This document shows, piece by piece, positions 1 through 6,015 of a stretch of 14,692 nucleotides of DNA. Under the pieces are notes generated by a model. The model searched no databases, was not told the origin of the DNA, and was given only the letters and a program-made list of their open reading frames with translations. Made by a program: the position numbers and the translations under genes. Numbering within the stretch: position 1 is the first letter of the stretch; every line of letters starts with the position of its first letter. Location: the NCBI GenBank assembly GCA_964348455.1, contig CAYGCQ010000028.1, positions 1-14,692 on the forward strand, in the 5' to 3' direction. Origin of the DNA: UBA10133 sp964348455. Lineage in GTDB: Bacteria; Patescibacteriota; Microgenomatia; UBA1400; MFAQ01.

Positions 1-21
1 TTATTGAGATAAGATAAATAA

Positions 22-1482
22 GTGAATAAAAAAGAAAAATTATTTCTACTAACTCTTGTTTTGGTGGGGTTATTCTTGTGTGTATTTAGGATCAAGGATA
101 CTTATATTCTGGCGCAAGATGTTGCTAGAGACACTCTAAAAGTTCTTACACTTTGGCAAACAAAAGAAACTACTTTGGTAGGACCCCCGGCTTCTTTTAG
201 TTTACAAAATGACAATGTTTTTCATTTTGGATCCTTCTCATACTACCTGGGGCTTTTGGGGTTATTAATTGGGAACTTTGATCCGGTTGGGGCAACAATT
301 CCCACGATAGTATTGTTTATATTTTCAATTTTTTATTTCTACAAGTTTTGCGACAATATTAAAACCGGTAATTTTGTCCAGTATTTAGCAACTCTAATTT
401 ATAGTGTTTCGCCACTCGTTATAACTCACATGAGATTTTTCTGGAACCCAAACACTGTAATTCCACTTTCAGTGTTCTTCTGGTACCTGGTAACAAAGGA
501 AAAAAGTAAAAAAGATTTTGAAGTGCATTTTTTAGCTGGCCTTATCATGGCAATTATTTTTAACTTTCACTATTTCACTATTCTCCCCATGCTTGTATGG
601 ACCTTTTCATGCATTTTTAAAAAAGACTGGGACAGATTGACGGGAATTGTGGCAGGATTTTTAATTGGGAGCTTACCGCTATTCTTTTATGAACTTAAAA
701 ATGATTTTTATCTTTCTAAATCACTGCTTTTAAATTTGAACAATCTCCAGTCCAGCGCTGTTTCAATTTCAACGCATATTGGAAGAACTCTTGAGACTTT
801 TATGGCAATCGTGGGAATAAAACACGGAGAGATTTTTTACCCTACAGCTATTGGTAATAACTCGATTGTTTACTGGAGTATTTTCTCGTTTCTTGCACTG
901 CTAAGCGCGATAACTATAAAACAAAAGGTTAATGGAGGCAAAATATGGTTATTACTGTCACTCTGGATTACGATCCTTATGGCCGCCAAAGCTTCAGATA
1001 CTGAATTTTATGTGCGATATGTTTTCGGAGCCTTACCGCTTGCAATTTGGTTTTTGTCAGAGATGTTTTCTCTCAAAGCTGCCAGACTCCTGATTGTTCC
1101 AGTTGCTGCGCTGATACTGTTTTCGACAGTAGGAGTAATAACTTTCCAAAATAATATTAATAATGGTTATATTCCACTTAAAACTCTTGAAAAAATTTCG
1201 AAGTCAATTGTTGATGAGGATTTTAAGGGGCAGTATAACTTGACAGCGAATGTTGACGGAGATGCGTATGCACTCGCCCTAAGATACTTTGTTCAAAGGG
1301 ATAGTGTAAATAAACCGAACGATGTCGAAACCTATGGATGGCTCGACAGACTTTACGCTATAGCTCCAAACTTTGAAAAGATTAAATCTGAAAATAGATT
1401 TGAGTATTATGCCTCCGGTCCATGGAAAGAACCCGTCGTTACCGACTTTGGAGAAGTGAAGCTTTTTAGATTCGAGAAGTAA
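22..1482 (+). CDS. GT-C family membrane glycosyltransferase (PMT/ArnT-like)
   Basis: Predicted integral membrane glycosyltransferase of 486 residues that would transfer a sugar from a polyprenyl-phosphate donor on the outer face of the membrane. Seen: a short basic N-terminus (MNKKEK), a membrane helix at about 7-22, then a loop with QDVARD (32-37, acidic D33 and D37) and LVGPPASF (52-59). This arrangement is typical of the first outer loop of PMT/ArnT-like GT-C enzymes. RFFWNPNTVIPLS (138-150) and roughly ten hydrophobic segments up to about 374 follow, then a soluble tail of about 110 residues. The start is GTG at 22, directly after an in-frame TAA (19-21). No later start keeps the first helix intact. 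No Shine-Dalgarno is visible. The stop lies 11 bp from the stop of the convergent decarboxylase locus. Acceptor and donor cannot be read from sequence. The GT-C assignment is fairly secure; the exact subfamily is not. Confidence 0.85.
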   Translation: MNKKEKLFLLTLVLVGLFLCVFRIKDTYILAQDVARDTLKVLTLWQTKETTLVGPPASFSLQNDNVFHFGSFSYYLGLLGLLIGNFDPVGATIPTIVLFIFSIFYFYKFCDNIKTGNFVQYLATLIYSVSPLVITHMRFFWNPNTVIPLSVFFWYLVTKEKSKKDFEVHFLAGLIMAIIFNFHYFTILPMLVWTFSCIFKKDWDRLTGIVAGFLIGSLPLFFYELKNDFYLSKSLLLNLNNLQSSAVSISTHIGRTLETFMAIVGIKHGEIFYPTAIGNNSIVYWSIFSFLALLSAITIKQKVNGGKIWLLLSLWITILMAAKASDTEFYVRYVFGALPLAIWFLSEMFSLKAARLLIVPVAALILFSTVGVITFQNNINNGYIPLKTLEKISKSIVDEDFKGQYNLTANVDGDAYALALRYFVQRDSVNKPNDVETYGWLDRLYAIAPNFEKIKSENRFEYYASGPWKEPVVTDFGEVKLFRFEK

Positions 1483-1493
1483 GGGTTAATTCT

Positions 1494-2024
1494 CTACAGG
1501 CCTCGAAAATACTCGATCGTTTTTACAAGCCCATCTCGAACTGCTACCGTTGGTTCCCAGTCCAGTTTTTCTTTGGCGAGAGAAATATCCGGTTTTCTGA
1601 GCTTTGGATCATCCAGAGGGAGTTTTTTATAAACTATTTTACTTTTTGACTCAGGTATTAATTCCAGAATTAACTCTGCGAGCTGGGTCATGGTGAACTC
1701 CTCTGGGTTGCCGATGTTTACAGGCCCAACAAATCCTTTTTCATTTTCCATCATGAGAACCATTGCTGTTACCAGATCAGACACATACTGAAAGCTCCTG
1801 GTCTGTTTCCCGTCTCCATAAATAGTTATGTCTTGATCTGTTAGCGCCTGATTGATAAAGTTGCTCACGACTCGGCCGTCTTGAGGATCCATATTTGGTC
1901 CGTAGGTGTTGAAAATCCTAATAATACGAATTGGTAAGTTTTTCTCACGGTAGAAGTCCATCATGATGGTCTCAGCAGCTCTCTTTCCCTCGTCGTAACA
2001 GGAACGAATCCCAATGGGGTTCAC
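1494..2024 (-). CDS. C-terminal fragment of the decarboxylase (YxxxK and substrate-binding domain)
   Basis: Frame of 176 residues, possible GTG start at 2024. It contains the catalytic YDEGK (SCYDEGKRAAE, Y10 and K14), the family signature RIFNTYGPNMDPQDGRVV (36-53), YGDGKQTRSF (70-79), NIGNPEEFT (103-111) and the C-terminal LDDPKLRKPDISLAKEKL followed by LDWEP. These match UDP-glucuronate decarboxylases better than dTDP-glucose 4,6-dehydratases or GalE. It lacks the cofactor-binding half and should be inactive unless joined to it by frameshifting or complementation. Confidence 0.75.
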   Translation of the reverse strand: MNPIGIRSCYDEGKRAAETIMMDFYREKNLPIRIIRIFNTYGPNMDPQDGRVVSNFINQALTDQDITIYGDGKQTRSFQYVSDLVTAMVLMMENEKGFVGPVNIGNPEEFTMTQLAELILELIPESKSKIVYKKLPLDDPKLRKPDISLAKEKLDWEPTVAVRDGLVKTIEYFRGL

Positions 2025-2296
2025 ATTCCCCCAGTAGGCTTCCGGTTGAGGGTGGATATAGGATCACCGTAAACTTCAGATGTTGAAGCTTGAAGTATTG
2101 GGATTCCTCCATTTTCCAGACTCAACTCCAGCATGTTCATAATGCCCATGACAGAAGTTTTAAAGGTATAGATAGGATCTCTTTGGTATGCAGGAGGGGA
2201 AGCGGGACAGGCTAGGTTGTATATGCGGTCAAGGCTTGCAATATCAAGGTGGTTCAAAATGTCTTGTTGAACAAAAATGAAATTATCGTTCTTCAT
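2021..2296 (-). CDS. Middle fragment of the decarboxylase (catalytic Ser/Thr region)
   Basis: Frame of 91 residues opening with ATG 2296, which corresponds to the internal methionine of the family segment IEPLMKNDNF. It holds the NLACPASPPAYQRDPIYT region typical of UDP-xylose synthases and STSEVYG (catalytic Ser/Thr strand). The terminal residues STLNRKPTGGM are out of frame relative to the family sequence HPQPEAYWGNV. The TGA stop (2023-2021) overlaps the GTG of the following fragment, so ribosome re-initiation is formally possible. Confidence 0.7.
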   Translation of the reverse strand: MKNDNFIFVQQDILNHLDIASLDRIYNLACPASPPAYQRDPIYTFKTSVMGIMNMLELSLENGGIPILQASTSEVYGDPISTLNRKPTGGM

Positions 2297-2430
2297 TAAG
2301 GGCTCGATGTTCTCTCCATCCTACCTGTATAGAGATTGTCCAAACAGACTACTTTGTGCCCATCTGCGATTAATTTTGTACAAAGATGGGAACCAACGAA
2401 CCCGGCGCCCCCAGTGACAAGTATTTTCAT
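2296..2430 (-). CDS. N-terminal fragment of the decarboxylase (NAD-binding loop)
   Basis: Frame of 44 residues from ATG 2430 to TAA (2298-2296), the first piece of the broken decarboxylase locus. It carries the Rossmann dinucleotide motif GGAGFVGSHL (GxxGxxG, residues 7-16) and the acidic residue after the second strand (CLDNLYTGR, D35), which selects NAD+ in this family. The last residues before the stop (ERTSSP) do not match the family and arise from the frameshift. Its TAA overlaps the ATG of the next fragment as TAATG. Alone it cannot be an enzyme. Confidence 0.7.
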   Translation of the reverse strand: MKILVTGGAGFVGSHLCTKLIADGHKVVCLDNLYTGRMERTSSP

Positions 2431-2431
2431 A

Positions 2432-4195
2432 TTATGGACATTTTTGACCTTTGATAGGATTTACTAGCTTAGCACCAATACTGTCCCTAGTAACTAGGTA
2501 ATAGGCCACTTCGTTGTCCGGGTATTTGATAACATCGATAAGCTTGATCCCTGCTGGAACTCTGTCTTTATCAGCAGACCTGAAATCCATTGGCAAATTA
2601 TTGTACGAGACCATATACAAAGTATTGGGCTTCAAACTTTCAATCACGCTTTCATAGCACAGAGGAATTTCGGTATGGTATGGCTTTATCTTGTCTAGCG
2701 GCAAACCTTTAACTATATCTAAGCTATAGTCGGTGCCATACTGCTGGACTTCTGCAGGCGGAGTATTGGCCCAATAAAAGTAATACAGCATTGGAGGGTC
2801 GTTGATGTCAGTTAAGTATATTTGATCGTAATCTTTGGCTACTAAGTTTATTTTCTGAATGGCTTCTTTGTATCCATAACCAAATTCTCTAGAGTTTACT
2901 ACGGGGAATTCATAAAAATATTTACTAAGAAACTGAGCCACAGCAAATATCCAAACAAAAATCAAGACAACAGATAGCAGTCTCCCCCATTTTTGTTTGG
3001 ACAGGAACGTAAAAATGGAATAATACCCAAGAGAAACAATAAGTAGAAGTGGACCGGCAAAAGTAATAAGGCGAGAGGCATGATTGGCTCCATCTAAAGT
3101 GAGATTGGCTGGGACAGCCCCCAAGAAAAGCAAAATTAAAAGATATGAGTACCGTTTGTCTTTTATTTTTAGAAAGAAAAAATATGCACCAGCGATAAGT
3201 GCGATGATGTCGACGAACAAAAGCTCGCCGGTATTTTTGGCCGAGTGCCGACCGTTGGGATCTCCGGTTAAGAATAGAAAGTCGGGAGAAAAATTCCTAA
3301 AAGTGTTATTTCTTAAGTTCTCAAAATAACTTAGAGCTTTGTTGTGAAATATTTTAGACTGCAGTGACGCCTTTTGACCAGGAGTTGGGTTGGCAAAGTT
3401 ACCCGATACTAACTCCCGGCTTCGTTGGATCTCGATAGGAGTCATAGGGTCAGAGAAGATGGAAATCTGAGCAATTCTGGTCTGATCTCTGGAAGCAATA
3501 GTGGTGGCGTAAAGAAACGGGAAAATAAAGACAGAAGCCAGAAGAATCCAAGTTAAGAGTTTTTTGACTCCCATCTCCAGGAATTCTTTGCCAAAATATA
3601 AGACAGTAAGCACCATTAGTACCGGTGCCAGAAAACTCATGGTACGGTAGGTGTAAATAGAAATTCCAAGAGTCAGAGCAGAAAAATAGAAGGCAATATT
3701 TGACTTGGTTTGAAGCCATTGATAGAGAAGAGTAATAAAGATGAGTAAAAATAGAAGTGCGTGCTCAGCCTGGAAAGCCAACCGACTAAAATGAATCCCC
3801 CAAGGCGAAAAAGTAAAAACCAATCCAGTGACAATGACCGCCATCTTTGATTTGGTAAGTTGAAATGACAAAATCATAGCAACCAAGACGACTAGAACTC
3901 CGACAGTGGCAGCCCCGGATCGTATGTCATACTCGGGAGAAGTAAAAAATAATGAGGTAAAGGCTGTAATCAAGACAGGGAGAGGAGTTCCATCCGCATT
4001 AAATGACCGAAAGTAAAAAGGAGAAAAGCTCCCGCGATAATCTTTACCGGTCTCCAAAAAAGTTCTAGCTTGGTAACCGATGTCGAGCTCATCGTAGTAG
4101 AGTGAAGATGGTACCCTGTCGAGATTTACAAAACGAATAAAAATAGCCAATATTATTATCAGAATATAAGGCCAGAGATTTATTATTTTTTTCAT
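2432..4195 (-). CDS. GT-C family membrane glycosyltransferase (PMT/RgtA-D-like), paralogue of the 6016-7686 gene
   Basis: Integral membrane protein of 587 residues with about eleven hydrophobic segments. The first outer loop carries YYDELDIGY (33-41, D35-E36), the acidic pair expected for metal or donor-phosphate binding in GT-C enzymes, then TGKDYRG (49-55) and ADGTPLP (67-73). FSPWGIHFSR (129-138), FLFLTGDPNGRHS (306-318) and DGANHASR (368-375) follow, then a soluble outer domain from about residue 425 with EFGYGYKEA and IKYPD (556-560). The GD-RHS, DGA-R and IKYPD motifs recur in the 6016-7686 protein, so the two are paralogues. Start: ATG at 4195, 11 nt downstream of a -10 box (4212-4207), which implies a very short or absent leader. 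Stop TAA lies 1 nt before the decarboxylase ATG. Likely transfers a lipid-linked sugar to an outer-face acceptor; identity unknown. Confidence 0.87.
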   Translation of the reverse strand: MKKIINLWPYILIIILAIFIRFVNLDRVPSSLYYDELDIGYQARTFLETGKDYRGSFSPFYFRSFNADGTPLPVLITAFTSLFFTSPEYDIRSGAATVGVLVVLVAMILSFQLTKSKMAVIVTGLVFTFSPWGIHFSRLAFQAEHALLFLLIFITLLYQWLQTKSNIAFYFSALTLGISIYTYRTMSFLAPVLMVLTVLYFGKEFLEMGVKKLLTWILLASVFIFPFLYATTIASRDQTRIAQISIFSDPMTPIEIQRSRELVSGNFANPTPGQKASLQSKIFHNKALSYFENLRNNTFRNFSPDFLFLTGDPNGRHSAKNTGELLFVDIIALIAGAYFFFLKIKDKRYSYLLILLFLGAVPANLTLDGANHASRLITFAGPLLLIVSLGYYSIFTFLSKQKWGRLLSVVLIFVWIFAVAQFLSKYFYEFPVVNSREFGYGYKEAIQKINLVAKDYDQIYLTDINDPPMLYYFYWANTPPAEVQQYGTDYSLDIVKGLPLDKIKPYHTEIPLCYESVIESLKPNTLYMVSYNNLPMDFRSADKDRVPAGIKLIDVIKYPDNEVAYYLVTRDSIGAKLVNPIKGQKCP

Positions 4196-4206
4196 TTGAC
4201 TAGGTC

Positions 4207-4216
4207 ATTATATAAT
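4207..4216. promoter_or_regulatory. Palindromic bidirectional -10 box between divergent glycosyltransferase genes
   Basis: ATTATATAAT is its own reverse complement and supplies a perfect TATAAT on both strands: 4211-4216 for the plus-strand GT2 gene and 4212-4207 for the minus-strand GT-C gene. The start codons lie 12 nt (ATG 4229) and 11 nt (ATG 4195) beyond, so transcripts from either side would have leaders of only a few nucleotides. No convincing -35 box stands at 16-18 bp on either side; a TTGACT at 4196-4201 is only 9 bp from the plus -10. Confidence 0.5.
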
Positions 4217-4228
4217 TCTTATCTAGAC

Positions 4229-4927
4229 ATGAACACCAGAGCAATAGACGCCATCTCCATTGTCATTCCTGCCTTGAATGAAGCCAAGACTATTAGGGAA
4301 GTGGCCCTGGACGCCAGAGATGTGGCCAGAAGTATCACCAAGGATTTTGAAATAATTGTGCTGGATGACTGCAGTACAGATGAGACTGTAAAAATTCTTA
4401 AAGATCTTAGGATCCCTGAGCTGAGAATCGCAGTCCACAAAGAAAATTTGGGTATAGAACAAAGCCTGAAAGATCTGTACCAAATGGCCAAGAACGATCT
4501 AGTATTTTTTAACGGTGCAGACGGTGATATTGATATGAAGGTTCTGAAAGATTTTTATGCCGCAATGCAGAAACACAAAGCAGATATCGTAGTAGGAAAC
4601 AGGAAGTTTAAAAACTATACGCTTAAGAGAAATATTGTTTCGAATCTTTACAACAATCTTGTCTGGCTACTCACCGGCGTTAGAGTGTATGACGCAGGTA
4701 CGGTAAAGCTGGTAAAAATATCAAAATATAATGTCGCGGAGACGAAATCAAAGTCTGTCTTTGCCGAGGCGGAAAGACTTGTCCGATCTGTGAAGAAAGG
4801 GGCCAAGCTTATTACTGTAGATATTCAGCAGAATAAGAACAAAAGAAATGACAAGGTGAGCATCACGCAACTGCTGGCCTGTCTTGCAGACCTAATTAAA
4901 CTCAGCTTCGAACTTAAATTTCTCTGA
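4229..4927 (+). CDS. GT2 family glycosyltransferase, polyprenyl-phosphate sugar synthase-like
   Basis: Cytoplasmic or membrane-peripheral glycosyltransferase of 232 residues with the GT-A fold, related to dolichol-phosphate mannose synthase and bacterial polyprenyl-phosphate sugar synthases. Seen: SIVIPALNEAKTI (10-22), VLDDCSTDET (44-53, nucleotide binding), NLGIEQSL (73-80), the metal-binding DxD-type segment NGADGDID (95-102), VGNRKFKN (122-129), and SVFAEAERLVRSVKKGAKL (176-194), which matches the usual 'FE.EL..R....G' helix. No transmembrane helix follows the catalytic domain; the C-terminal helix is amphipathic. A TTG at 4196 would add 11 residues, but ATG 4229 is preferred because the domain starts right after it and a TATAAT lies 12 nt before it. 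The gene is divergent from a GT-C gene. Inference: it makes the lipid-linked sugar donor used by neighbouring GT-C enzymes. Its 3' end overlaps the next gene's by 14 bp. Confidence 0.85.
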   Translation: MNTRAIDAISIVIPALNEAKTIREVALDARDVARSITKDFEIIVLDDCSTDETVKILKDLRIPELRIAVHKENLGIEQSLKDLYQMAKNDLVFFNGADGDIDMKVLKDFYAAMQKHKADIVVGNRKFKNYTLKRNIVSNLYNNLVWLLTGVRVYDAGTVKLVKISKYNVAETKSKSVFAEAERLVRSVKKGAKLITVDIQQNKNKRNDKVSITQLLACLADLIKLSFELKFL

Positions 4928-5912
4928 TTACTTCAAAACCCTTGAAACTTCCGACTACCGCTAGCCCGATGACCTTTTTAGCCATGCCTGTTTGAATAAT
5001 CTTAGTCGCAGTTTCGTTTAGTGTTGCGCCGGACCCAACAGCATCATCAATAAGTAGAATCGTTTTATACTTGTTACTTTCATCTTTCAGAAAAATAGAG
5101 CCTCTTGCGTTAGTGATTCTATCTTCAAGCTTGGACAGCGATTTTTGAGCTACGGGGATGTCCCCCACATAAGCTTTAACCAATTCAACCTTATGTAGTT
5201 TTATCTTCATAATTTTTTCCATTTCCTTTTGAAATTGATACTTTCTTGGAACGGTAGGCGGTATAAAGCCTACAGCATCAACCTTGTACCTTTTAATTAA
5301 ATCTTCGACAACTCTGTGAAACTGAGGAACAATTTCTTCAATCAAGGAAATCTTTTGGGACTGCTTGGCGTAGAGAACTAGCTGTCCCAGTTTTGTTTTT
5401 CCAAATTTTGGAAGACTATAAAAATCAAGGTAATACATTCTGTAAAGTTTTGTATCCGGAAAAACACTCTTTATTCTTTTGGTTGCGTTAATGTATCCAA
5501 AACGGTTAATATACGCATTGGCCTCAGTTCTTGTTTTGACATATTCAACAGCAAGATTGACAGCGTGATTTTCTTCTTTTATATCTTTTATCCAGCGCAT
5601 AAATCCATTGACTCCCGGAATAATTTCCCCCAAAGGAGAAACATATAGATAATCATTTTCTATGATGTCCTTGATTTTCTTGGATATTTCTAGCTCTTGA
5701 GGAGGATTAACCAGATCACCATTCATGTAGATATAAAAAACCAGAGGTGGTTTTCCTACTCTAGCAACCTGACCTTGGTGCAGCAGTTTCTTGAGATATC
5801 TGTGAATTAGAACCTTACTAATCTTGAATTCACGCCACAAATCTTCTACACGAGTTTGACCTCGTGCCTGAATAAAATTAAGAATTTTCTGGGTGTAGCC
5901 CGGGTCAGACAT
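4914..5912 (-). CDS. Winged-helix DNA-binding domain fused to a ComF-like phosphoribosyltransferase domain
   Basis: Soluble protein of 332 residues. Residues about 5-62 look like a winged helix: helix, EDLWREFKISKVLIHRYLKK as the helix-turn-helix, then a basic wing (VARVGKPPLVFYIY). Residues about 75-205 form a linker region I do not recognise, rich in Tyr and Lys. Residues about 207-332 resemble a type I phosphoribosyltransferase of the ComF group: VGFIPPTVPRKYQFQKEME (214-232), QKSLSKLEDRITNARGSIF (256-274, like the ComF Q..L....R..N....F signature) and the PRPP loop ILLIDDAVGSGATLNE (285-300, D289-D290 and GSGAT). The order of domains resembles Gram-positive PurR (winged helix plus PRTase), suggesting a PRPP- or nucleotide-sensing regulator, but ComF-type competence or a catalytic role remain possible. 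ATG 5912 is 6 nt after a TATAAT, so the mRNA is probably leaderless. Not part of the glycosylation chemistry by sequence. Confidence 0.75.
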   Translation of the reverse strand: MSDPGYTQKILNFIQARGQTRVEDLWREFKISKVLIHRYLKKLLHQGQVARVGKPPLVFYIYMNGDLVNPPQELEISKKIKDIIENDYLYVSPLGEIIPGVNGFMRWIKDIKEENHAVNLAVEYVKTRTEANAYINRFGYINATKRIKSVFPDTKLYRMYYLDFYSLPKFGKTKLGQLVLYAKQSQKISLIEEIVPQFHRVVEDLIKRYKVDAVGFIPPTVPRKYQFQKEMEKIMKIKLHKVELVKAYVGDIPVAQKSLSKLEDRITNARGSIFLKDESNKYKTILLIDDAVGSGATLNETATKIIQTGMAKKVIGLAVVGSFKGFEVIREI

Positions 5913-5918
5913 GTGTAT

Positions 5919-5924
5919 ATTATA
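5919..5924 (-). promoter_or_regulatory. -10 box of the winged-helix/PRTase gene, leaderless type
   Basis: The minus strand reads TATAAT followed by six bases (ATACAC) and the ATG at 5912. With the usual 6-7 nt from -10 to transcription start, transcription would begin at or next to the A of the start codon. No Shine-Dalgarno exists. TTAACA copies lie upstream but at 14 bp or 7 bp, so no standard -35 box can be named. Confidence 0.55.
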
Positions 5925-5938
5925 GCTTATTTGTTAAG

Positions 5939-5985
5939 TGTTAATAGTTCATAGTGAAGTATTAACAGTTTGTGCCTAAATTTAG
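5939..5985. promoter_or_regulatory. Inverted repeat and palindrome upstream of the winged-helix/PRTase gene (candidate operators)
   Basis: TGTTAATA (5939-5946) and TATTAACA (5960-5967) are exact 8-bp inverted arms separated by 13 bp. Just beyond is a perfect 10-bp palindrome, CTAAATTTAG (5976-5985). Both sit upstream of the -10 box of the PRTase gene and downstream of the stop of the preceding glycosyltransferase. Two symmetric sites here would fit autoregulation by the encoded winged-helix protein. The T-run that would make a terminator is missing after the repeat in the direction of transcription, and AT-rich DNA yields such symmetry by chance fairly often. Confidence 0.35.
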
Positions 5986-6015
5986 CCGATTTTGGCCTTT
6001 TTTATGCAAAATTGT

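Larger units (their letters stand above)
1494..2430 (-). pseudogene. uxs: UDP-glucuronate decarboxylase-like SDR gene, broken by two frameshifts
   Basis: Locus for an extended short-chain dehydrogenase close to UDP-glucuronate decarboxylase (UDP-xylose synthase), a cytosolic NAD+-dependent enzyme converting UDP-glucuronate to UDP-xylose. Reading from ATG at 2430 and allowing two frame changes gives a collinear protein of about 311 residues, near the usual family length, with all key motifs. The first break is at 2311-2314, where GAGA on the coding strand looks like a duplicated GA: removing it gives TGRMENIEPLM, as the family expects. The second is near 2054-2055, where one base is missing: adding a C restores ISHPQPEAYWGNVNP. 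In the given sequence this yields three reading frames: 2430-2296, 2296-2021 and 2024-1494. The ATG lies 1 nt after the stop of the upstream glycosyltransferase, so the two are probably cotranscribed. Recent inactivation, assembly error and recoding cannot be told apart here. Confidence 0.8.

Noticed and set aside
3084..3329. Plus-strand frame of 81 residues opposite the 2432-4195 gene
   Set aside because: It is fully antisense to a well-supported membrane protein, with no domain or start signals.
4196..4228. TTG start at 4196 for the GT2 gene
   Set aside because: It would place the start on top of the promoter -10 box and directly against the opposite gene's ATG; ATG 4229 begins just before the conserved first strand.
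5986..6001. Plus-strand GCC-GATTTT-GGC followed by a T-run as a terminator
   Set aside because: The stem is only 3 bp and no plus-strand gene ends nearby; in the minus direction, where gene 6016-7686 ends, no T-run follows it.
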